Assembly: GCA_963575745.1 (NCBI GenBank)
Contig: CAUYUJ010014334.1
Location: 94,501 to 158,500 of the forward strand
Direction of reading: 5' to 3'
DNA: 64,000 bases
DNA from: Prorocentrum cordatum
Taxonomy: Eukaryota; Sar; Dinophyceae; Prorocentrales; Prorocentraceae
Shown in pieces: positions 56,427 through 64,000 of this stretch. How positions within the stretch are numbered: position 1 is the stretch's first letter; every line of letters starts with the position of its first letter. The notes under the pieces were generated by a model that had not been told where the DNA came from, did no database searches, and saw nothing but the letters and a program-made list of their open reading frames with translations. The position numbers were made by a program, and so were the translations under genes.

Positions 56427-58262
56427 CGCGGCGAAAGCATGTTTTCTTTTTTTTTGTTTTTCTGGGGAGGGTCGGGGGAGAGCGCCCCATGGCAGGCTGT
56501 GCTCGCCCCCCCGGGGCCCGCCGCCCCCGCTCGGCCGCGGCCCCTCGCCGCGCCCACGGCTCGCAGCAGCTGGCGGGGGCCGCCCTCCGCGCGGGTCGCC
56601 GCGGACCGCAGCCGCCCGAGCCCGCCGTCCAGGACGCCCACGCGCGCCGCGTCCGCTGCCCCCTTGCAACTCGCCATGGCCGGCGCGCAGCAGCCACTAC
56701 AATCTCTAGGGCCGTTCCGACAGGTGGCCAACTCAAGCGCGCCTGCATGGCGGCGGAGCCAGGCCTGCCGCCGCGGCTCCATCTCGACCACCTTCACACG
56801 GGGCCGCCATGCCACAGAGCATGCGCCTCGCCGCCAGGGAGCCCCAGCGCGTCGAGAAGCACCTCCGCCTCGGCCTCGCACCCCAAGTTGTCGCGGAAGT
56901 CTGTCTCGCCAGCCCCCGCGAACCTTCTCTCGATCGCCGACGCCCCCGCCGCAGAGCGCGACGCGATCTCCGCGGCATCTGCGGCGGTGATGCGACCCTC
57001 CCTGGCCGCTCAGCGAAATTCCTCCATGTAGTGCGCGGCGTTGACGCTGTCCACGGTCAGCTCCATGGAGAGCAGCCTCGCGCCCACCCATTCTTGCACA
57101 TCGCGTGCGCCAGCCAGTTCCCGCATCCGCGAAGCTTGGGCTGCTAGCTGCGCGAATCGGGCCTGGAGGCTCTCGGGCCTCTCCAGCAGGAAAGCCTGCT
57201 CGAGGCGCCTCCCGCGCGGCTCCTCCTGCTGATCATCCGACTCCTGGTCCCTCGCTACTGCGGCACCCTCGTCGCGCAGGGGCTCCTCGGCGTCGGGCGC
57301 GCCGAGCCAAGCGCAGGCCACGCCCGCCCGCGCACGCCACCAGGTGGACCCCACAACGGCATCGCCGCGCACGGCATCAGCGACCTTCCCCTCGCACGGT
57401 GGGTCGCTGCCTCCGCCGCTTAGAACCGCCGCATCGTAGCGGACCAGGTACTCCAGGACGTCGCGGCTGGGCCCCGAAGAGGTGGCGGGGAGGGCGCAGC
57501 AGGCCGTGGCCCCCTCCGCGTCTCCCACACCAAACCCCGCACCGAGGCTGCCCTCTTCGCTGCTGCAACAGTCGCCCTCGCTGTCCTCACAGCTGCTGGC
57601 CACAGCATACGGCGACGGCGCGAAGGCGCCTGTGGCAGGGTCCTCAGCACCGGCACCGGCATCCGTCGGCTCCTCGTGTTCCATCCGCACGCCCTCCAAG
57701 AACACCTCGGAAGCGGCGTGCCCGTGCTGCACCCCCTGTCACCCTGGCTCGGAGATGAACGGCACGGCGCCCCCCCGAAGTGGGAAGGCCTGCAGCGTGA
57801 GCACGGACTCGAAGGAAGTCGCAGGGACGCCGCGCGGCATTGCAGGGGCCCTGCGGGCGCTTGGCGGTCCGCGTGGCGAGACCAATTCGCCGTTTCCAAC
57901 ACAACTGCTCCTCCCCGAAGTCGATCAGCAGGTCGGACTAGGCTGCGAGCACCGGGGCGGCGGCGAGGGCCTCCCCCATGCTCGCAAGGCGTCGCTGACG
58001 GCCCAATGCGCCGCGAGGCCCGCCCTCAGGGACTTCGTCCTCCAGGCGAGAGCGCACGATCGGGACACCCCAACCCCGCCGCGCCTCCGCCTGCGCAGGC
58101 GCCTCGCCAGCGTGCGCGCCGAAGCAGCCGCCCACGCCGCGCCGCCAGGCGCCTCCATCTGCCTCTTGCGCGCTCCCGACGCGCCCGACGGGCGCACAGC
58201 ACGAGGGCATCCCGCAGCCAGGCTCGCTTGAGCCAAAATAGCTACGGACGCGGTGAAGGCAT
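56427..58262 (-). pseudogene. Processed retrocopy 1 with full-length SL
   Basis: On the minus strand the 22-nt SL lies at 58,248-58,227 with one mismatch, including the 3' CTCAAG end. An A-rich tail lies at 56,461-56,441. Flanks CGCGGTGAAGGCAT (58,249-58,262) and CGCGGCGAAAGCAT (56,427-56,440) agree at 12 of 14, read as the target duplication. The main frame gives SEPG, TGA, QGVQHGHAASEVFLEGVRME, DVLEYLVRYDAAVLSGGGSD, ARFAQLAAQASRMRELAGAR, ELTVDSVNAAHYMEEFR, TGA, AAREGRITAADAAEIASRS, DNLGCEAEAEVLLDALGLPG, then a third TGA. The protein is Ala/Glu-rich and unrecognised. No intron is seen. Trans-spliced mRNA copied back into DNA explains all of these features. Confidence 0.82.
58227..58248 (-). 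other. Relict spliced leader, full length
   Basis: Reads TCCGTAGCTATTTTGG then CTCAAG on the minus strand. The dinoflagellate consensus differs only by C for T at the ninth base. No GT donor follows, so this is not an SL RNA gene. Confidence 0.93.
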
Positions 58263-58655
58263 TGGATAAGGAACCAATGGATAAGGAATCCAGGGTCTCG
58301 AAGCCAGTGAAACTGCGATCGTGGCTTGGCCATGGATATCACCGCCGCCCTGATTGGATAAGGGAGCCTCGAGGGTCTGGCGCCTCCTGGGCACATTCCT
58401 TAACCAACGCCCCACCGTACAGTGTAAGGCGTATGAGAAGCCTGTTCCTATTGCCGTGGTTTGTTCTGAAGGCGTGTAAGGGGTGACAAGGCTTGGTGTT
58501 TGGCTGAGGTCCCAAATTGTGCCAGTTCTGAGGATCCCAGCACATGTCCGTAGCCGTCAGCAGTGTTGTGTAAGGCGTATGAGAAGTCTTGTCCCCCGTT
58601 CCGCGGCTGTGTCTGTAGGCGTGCGAAGAGCGTCCACGACGGGTGTGTAGCGACA
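58263..58655. other. Unassigned stretch with short repeats
   Basis: GGATAAGGAA.CAA/CC is repeated near 58,264 and 58,279. GTGTAAGGCGTATGAGAAG occurs near 58,421 and 58,567, a diverged ~146-bp tandem repeat. No gene. Confidence 0.5.
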
Positions 58656-58895
58656 AATTCCTCCTCCTCCTCCTCCTTTTCCTCCTCCTCCTCCTCCTCC
58701 TCCTCTTCTCTTCCTCCCCCTCCTCCTCCTCCTCCTTTTCTTCTTCCTCCTCCTCCCCCTCCTCCTCTCCCTCTCCATCCATCCTCCTCGTCCTCCTCCT
58801 CCTCCTCCTCCTCCTTCCTCCTTCTCCTCCTCCTTTTTCTCCTCATCCTCCCCCTCCTCCTCTCTACCTCCTTCTCCCTCCTCGTGCCTCTCCTC
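58656..58895. repeat. (CTC)n polypyrimidine tract
   Basis: CTCCTCCTC with TTTTC and CCC interruptions. Confidence 0.93.
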
Positions 58896-58914
58896 CGGCC
58901 AAGGCGGCTCTGCG

Positions 58915-59215
58915 CGGGTAGGCCCCAGGGGTAGGCCTGGAGTAGCCCCAGAGGCACGCCCTAGGGATAGGCCTAGGGTAGTCCTAGGGGTAGGCCTGAA
59001 GGGTCGGCCCAGGGTAGCCCCAGGGGTTGGCCTTGGGGGCAGGCCTAGGATAACCCTAGGGGTAGGCCGTAGGGGGAGGCCCCAAGGGTGGGCTTAGGGT
59101 AGCCCTGGGGGTAGGCCCTAGGGGTAGGCCCAGGGTGGCCATAGGGGTGGGCTATATAGGGGTAGGCCCAGGGTAGGCCCTGGAGGCACCCCTGGGGTAG
59201 ACCCTCCTCCCAGGG
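58915..59215. repeat. GGGGTAGGCCYAGGGTAG minisatellite
   Basis: Degenerate 15-22-bp units built on CCAGGGGTAGGCC. It lies just 3' of the channel stop codon on the minus strand. Confidence 0.85.
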
Positions 59216-59287
59216 CCCATCAGAGCGCCCCCGCCTCTCCTCCCCGAACGCAGCGTCGGTCCGCGCCGCACTGGGCGAAGGAGCCGG

Positions 59288-61748
59288 TCAGATCTCGGCC
59301 ACCCTGGTCTCGGATGGGCCGCAGCCGCCCTGGACGAAGGAGTCGTCCAGCAGATCCCTGGAGATGGGATCGTGTGGGCCGGCCAGCGGTGCTGAGATGA
59401 GGCCGCTCTCCTGCAGGCCGGCTACCAGTCGGCGTATCTGCTGCAGCGCCATGACGACATTGACGCTGCGGCCCTCTCCACGGATCTTGCCGATCGCCCA
59501 CGTAAGATCGTCGGTGGAGACCTCGCCACCGCTGGGAGTCTGCCCCACCTCCTCCATCACAACGCCCCACAGCTCGTTTGCGTCCTTGTAGCTCAGCCCG
59601 AGGGCGGCCAGGTAGAGTGACACGCGCGGGTGGTTGAAGGTGGCCTGGAAATCTTCCCTGTGGACCTTGCCTGTACTGTGGGTGTCCATGTCGTTGAACA
59701 GGATCGCCATCTGGTCCTTGAGCGCCTCTGGGGAAACCAACAGGTACCAATACCACTACTCCCCAGACCTCCCTCTCCCGGGGATGCTCTGACCAGAATA
59801 TTAAAGCGAATCCAGCGGTGGCGACGAGGGCCTCCCAGGAGGCAGACACATAGGGAAACGAGGGAAGGGTAGCGGGATCGGTACCTTTTCCTACCCTGAG
59901 GGCCTTGTTCTCACGCATCTTCCCCCTAATCATGAGCTCATGGTCAGACTTCGCGACGCGGAACGTCTCGTGCAAGAACACGCCCGTCAAGACCTTCAGG
60001 ATCCGCAGACGTGCCGTGGGCACCGAGAGCGAAGTGCGGTTGGGCCCCGTGGATTCCCCCGAATTGAAATATGCGAATGCTCCTTTATCGGTGCCGAGCC
60101 TCGGGGGGAAGTGAGAAGGGGCGGGCCTTCTCGGACGGCTCTGAAGTCCCCTGGCCTTCTGACGGGTGTCCTAAGCCTTCCCCGAAGACACGAAACGCTT
60201 CTCACTTCTCAGAAGGCCAGCGGGCTTCTGAGAGACAAATCCCGCCGCCTTCTGAGAAGGCCTTTTCATTCTCACTTCCCCCTCCCTGCCTGCCGCCGAG
60301 AGAGCTCTTTTAGGAAACAGGAGCTGCAGCGGTACTTCTGGGGTGCGCCGCGTAGCTTTCCCCGAGACCCTGGAGCCGTCCCTTGGGGCCCAAGCTGCTC
60401 AACGTGTCTGAAGATGCCCCCACGCGCTCATCCTGGAGCAGTCCTGGGGGTCCGTGATGCCATCTTGGAGGCACACACGGCCGACCGAAGAGGTTCAGGT
60501 CATGCTTCGAGATGCTTTCAACGTCCCAGCCTTCTCGGTCTTGCAAACGCCCATGACGACTCGGGAGGCCCTAACTACCGGCCCACGAGGGCCAAAGAGG
60601 CTCCCAAGAAAGTCATATGAGGCCCCCATGACGGACCCAAGAGAGGCATACAACACGTGCCACCGCCGCGTAGCTGGAAGCAACCACTCCAAGAAGGCAC
60701 CGAGATGCCCAAGAGGTCCCCAAGCGTGCCCGAACAAGGCCCAACGATGCTCAACACAGGCTCTCAAGAGGCTCCCACGAGGCGCCTCCAATGTACCCCG
60801 AGAGGCCTAGGTCCATGGGCTAGGCAAGTTGGCAGGATGTGTCGAAGGCCACTAGATAGCGATCTCCATGATCAACCGGTAGGCGACCACTCCGAACGCG
60901 AGCCATGCGCTGACGTCTTCCTGCAAGCTTCGGGTGATCGGTACCCAGTTACCTAACGTCAGCTCGAGGACGGAGAGAAGGCTCCTCCAAAAAGTGCCGA
61001 AGTAAATGTAGATTCTCTCTCTCGGATCCTCTGCGATGAGAAGATTCTCGACGTACGTCTTCAGGCCGTAGTTTAGGACCAAAGCGATTACCAATGTGAT
61101 TGTGGAGATCAGAAGCAAGGACCAGACAAAGGCAGACAGGCTGGCCTTGACGGCGACAATGATCAGATTCAGCGTGTCTGCAAACTCCAAGGTCCGCGTG
61201 AGACGGACGAGCCGCAACGCCTTGACCAGCCGCGCCAGCCGCAGGACAAGGGCTGGCACGGGAATCACAGGAAGAACCTTCTCCAATACCCACATGAGCA
61301 CGACGAATAAATCGAAAAGGTTCCACGGCTGCTTGAAAAACAATCTACCGTACACCACTAATTTCAGCAACGCCTCAAGGGCAAACGCACAACCAAAGAC
61401 GTACTCCACGACTTCGAAAATAGTCTGGGCGTTGTCCCAACCCTGGGGCCCAACGCCGAGCTTTCCCGGGAGCTCCCCCGTCTGACCGGACTTGTATCCC
61501 AGATACTCAGCTTCCACGGCCATGCAGGCAGAATTCGCCAGAATGAGCGCCATGAAGAACACTTCGAACCCGGGATGCTTGACCAGGCGGTCCAAGTTTT
61601 TAAGCCAGGGGGCCCACTGACGGATGACTCCCTCATGGCTCGCGCCGTGGTCGCTGAATAAGCGCGAACTACGACTACGCCTGATCCGTGGCTTGCGGTC
61701 CTCGCTCTGGGCCATCTGCTCGGCAGTCTGCGAAGCCGTCGCATTCAT
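59288..61748 (-). CDS. Single-domain six-TM voltage-gated cation channel with EF-hand-like C-terminus
   Basis: Three exons join in frame: 61,748-60,861, 59,993-59,895 and 59,725-59,288, giving 474 residues. S1 about 60-80, S2 106-132, S3 141-160, S4 165-188 (VLRLARLVKALRLVRLTRT, six basic residues at every third position), S5 193-227, pore 248-275 (FGTFWRSLLSVLELTLGNWV), S6 278-303. After S6 comes TGVFLHETFRVA, usual in dinoflagellate channels, then one weak EF-hand loop at 343-354 (DTHSTGKVHRED) and a second, more degenerate one near 375-390. It should pass cations across a membrane in response to voltage; selectivity (Na or Ca) cannot be told from this pore. The N-terminus is taken at Met 61,748, but a good splice acceptor 16 bases upstream means there may be more exons, or that the SL is added there. 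Confidence 0.85.
59726..59894 (-). other. Intron 2 of the channel gene (GT-AG)
   Basis: 169 bp. Donor CTCAGG/GTAGGA, acceptor CCCAGAG/GCGCTC. It joins ENKALR to ALKDQMAILF in phase 0. An alternative AG two bases earlier would break the frame. Confidence 0.72.
59994..60860 (-). other. Intron 1 of the channel gene (GC-AG)
   Basis: 867 bp. Donor GAGATC/GCTATC uses GC, acceptor CTGAAG/GTCTTG has G after AG. Both are common dinoflagellate splice features. It interrupts S6 in phase 0 (LIMEI / VLTGVF). It contains a K-type CCCAAGAGGC repeat at about 60,560-60,810. Confidence 0.75.
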
Positions 61749-61790
61749 GATCTTGTCGGACACCCTGCTAGGAGCAAGGAAAAGCGGCAC
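61749..61790 (-). promoter_or_regulatory. Candidate 3' splice site for an upstream exon or for SL trans-splicing
   Basis: Minus strand: CGCTTTTCCTTGCTCCTAG then CAG/GGTGTC, with the ATG 16 bases on. The pyrimidine tract and AG/G are as good as the internal acceptors. In dinoflagellates either cis or trans splicing could use it. Confidence 0.5.
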
Positions 61791-62020
61791 AACCGCTACC
61801 AGGGACCACCCGCGGGAGAAGCCAGGGAGGTGCCCCCTGTCCCAGCTCGGAGAGGCTTCGTGGACCTCCCCACTCGAGGGGGCCCCCGTGGTGGTGGTGT
61901 CGCTCCTCCCTCCGTGAGGCTTCCATGCGCGCACAGACCCCCCCCCCCTCAGATGGCCCCGGCTGGCCTCAGCAGGCCCCCCGAGCAGTCCCAGCTGGCC
62001 CCAACGTGCCCCCCGAGCAG
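61791..62020. other. Unassigned upstream region of the channel gene
   Basis: No further transmembrane or EF-hand exon is readable. Open in the channel frame, but Pro/Ser/Gly-rich. Confidence 0.4.
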
Positions 62021-62190
62021 CCTGAGGAGGAGGAGGAGGAGGAGGAGGAGGAGGAGGAGGAGGAGGAGGAGGAGGAGGAGGGGGAGGGGGGGAGGAGGAG
62101 GAGGAGGAGGAGGAGGAGGAGGAGGAGGAGGAGGAGGAGGAGGAGGAGGAGGAGGAGGAGGAGGAGGAGGAGGAGGAGGAGGAGGCAGCG
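62021..62190. repeat. (GAG)n polypurine tract
   Basis: Nearly pure GAG for about 165 bp with a short GGG interruption at about 62,080. Confidence 0.96.
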
Positions 62191-62700
62191 GGGGCCTGCT
62201 GAGGCAGGCCGGGACCAACCTCCGGAGGCCTGCGGGGGCCCGCCAGGGCCACCTGAAAAGGGGCTTCCTGCGCGCAACCTGGGAGCCGTGTGCGGGACTC
62301 ATTTCTGTAGCGCTCGCTTCTATAGCGCTCACACTGGAATTGAGCTCCAGGAGGGGCCGCAGACGCAGGCACACGCCGCACAGCCGAATGCACATGCCCA
62401 TGCAACTCCACAGAAGCCTCAACAGCACTGCCGCAGATGCAGGCACATGCCGCACAGGCCGATGCACAATCGGATGCAGAGTCTGGCAAAACTCTGAAAA
62501 CATAAAACGCACATGCGCGCACATGCCGCAGAGTCGACACATCGGAGGATGAGGGAGGGACAAATGAGCAGGAAAGAGGAATGAGGGGAGAAGCGAAGGG
62601 AACGAAGGGAGCTAATGCGGCTGGCACTCAAACTGAAACACCATACCCGCATAAAGGATGTGGTATGATATAACACCAATCCAGCACAAGGATGGGGTCA
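62191..62700. other. Unassigned, with CACATGCCGCACAG repeats
   Basis: Short copies of GCACATGCCGCACAG and variants lie at about 62,370, 62,445 and 62,520, with a related piece at about 63,560. Otherwise unrecognised. Confidence 0.5.
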
Positions 62701-64000
62701 GCGCTCCGGTGATGTGGATTACGCGAGGATGTCTCAGGCGAAAAGGGCCTGACCACCTGAGCGCAAGGCATCTCGGAACCCAGAGTTGTGAGGATGTCTC
62801 AGGCGAAAGTGGCTGGACCACCATAGGGCAGGGCATCTCGGAGGTCAGAGTTGCGGGGATGCCGCAGGCGAAAGTGGATGGACCACCCGAGTTCAGGGCA
62901 TCTCCGAGGCCAGAGTTGCGGAGTTGTCTCAGGCGACAATGGCCTGACCACCTCAGCGCTGGGCATCTCGGAACCCAGGGGTGCGAGGATGTTTCGGGCG
63001 AAGGTGATCAGACCATCATGGGCAAGGGCGTCACCGAGGTCCGAGTTGTGGGGATTTCTCAGGCGACAGTGGCCTGACCACCTCAGCTCAGAGCATATCC
63101 GATGCCAGAATTGCGAGGACGTCTCTGGCGAAAGTGGCCTGCCCACCTCCTCAGGGCATCTCGGAACCGTTGCGAGGATGTCTCAGGCGAAAGTGGCTGG
63201 ACCATCATGGGGCAGGGCATCTCCGAGGTCAGAGTTGCGAAGATGTCTCTGGCGAACGTGGCCTGACCACCTCAGCGCAGGGCATTTCGGAAAACCAGAG
63301 CTACGAGGATGTCGCAGGCGAAATTGGCCAGACCAACATGTGGCAGGGCATCTCTGGTCACACAGAGTTGCGCGGATGTTTAAGGTGATGATGACCTGAC
63401 TACCTGAGTTCAGGAAATCCCAAACCATCATGGGGCAGGGCATCTCCGAGGTCAGAGTTGCGGGGATGCCGCAGGCGAAAATGGATGGAGCACCTGAGCT
63501 CTGGGCATCTCGGAATCCTGCCCACCCGACCATGGCCTGGCCGGCACCCGCTGTGTTGCACGTTCCGCACATGCGCCGCACAGCCACGCACAGCATTTGC
63601 ACAGGCCGGGCCAGGCAAGCGACGACCCCGAACGGACACCAAGCTCACATTCAAAATAAACATGAGGCGTCTCGTGAGACAGCGAGGCGTCCTATGGGAC
63701 AGCACGCCCCCAGAAAACTCAAGACGCCTGCTTCGGCACAGCCCTCACGTAGATCGAGGCCTCCAAGGACTGTTGGCACCTCGTGTGGGGGCATACTCAA
63801 AGTCAGCATTGCGAGGGTGTCTCAAGCGACAGTGGCCTTACAGAACCCGGAGTTGCGCGGATGTCTCAGGCGAAAGCGGCTGGACCACCATAGGGCAGGG
63901 CATCTCCGAGGTAAGACTTGCAAGGATGTCTCATGCCAGAGTGACCTGACCACCGCAGGTTAGGGCATATCCGAGTTGCGAGCATATTTCTGGCTAGGGT
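62701..64000. repeat. G satellite, 65-bp unit
   Basis: Units of GAGGATGTCTCAGGCGAAAG, TGGCCTGACCACCTCAG, GGGCATCTCGGAGGTCAGAG and TTGC. Starts at 62,725, 62,790, 62,855 and 62,920 give a 65-bp period. A non-G segment at about 63,520-63,790 interrupts it. The array runs past the window end. Confidence 0.93.

Noticed and set aside
58540-58565. TCCGTAGCC as a second SL start near retrocopy 1
   Set aside because: Only the first nine bases agree; the following CATTTTGG core is absent.

Overview
The window looks like nuclear DNA of a dinoflagellate. Four sequence signs support this. First, the minus strand carries copies of the 22-nt dinoflagellate spliced leader (SL); one is nearly perfect at 58,227-58,248. 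Second, the only intact-looking gene has a GC-AG intron and is a six-transmembrane channel with a C-terminal EF-hand-like region, a common dinoflagellate architecture. Third, there are two old retroelements of kinds that are abundant in dinoflagellates. Fourth, most of the remaining DNA is GC-rich satellite, minisatellite and microsatellite sequence. The genus cannot be decided. No rRNA, tRNA, CRISPR or bacterial-style operon was seen.

Layout. 1-23,820 is almost all repeats: 42-bp (C), 75-bp (D), about 75-bp (E) and about 26-bp (F) tandem arrays, a 12-13-bp minisatellite (B) with a conserved ~290-bp lead block, a (GCTAT)n tract, polypyrimidine tracts, and dispersed blocks. 23,821-32,127 is one LINE-type retrotransposon on the minus strand (ORF1 with a RanBP2-type zinc finger; ORF2 with endonuclease, reverse transcriptase, RNase H and a C-terminal Cys region). 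Its ORFs are separated by about 2.15 kb of TG-rich microsatellite. The LINE sits inside a (GTC)n tract and has a 14-bp apparent target duplication. 32,128-39,340 returns to the repeats, which recur in a fixed order: H, E, J, H, (GTC)n, post-GTC block, I, P, H. 39,340-41,130 is unassigned sequence and small repeats. 41,130-47,170 holds a decayed retroelement (gag-like, RT, RNase H) with SL-like sequences and a ~400-bp duplication. 47,240-54,500 is low-repeat DNA with fragments of an unrecognised decayed coding region and a tandem duplication. 54,500-58,262 holds two apparent processed retrocopies, each with an SL at its 5' end, an A-rich tail and target-duplication-like flanks. 59,288-61,748 is the ion channel gene (three exons recognised, minus strand). 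61,765-64,000 has polypurine tracts and a 65-bp satellite that runs off the window.

Only the channel gene looks functional. Everything else that is protein-like is transposon-derived or disabled by frameshifts and stops. Very long open frames across the microsatellites are not genes. The main interest is structural: SL-tagged cDNA recycling, a LINE landing in a trinucleotide array, and a cyclic higher-order order of repeat modules.
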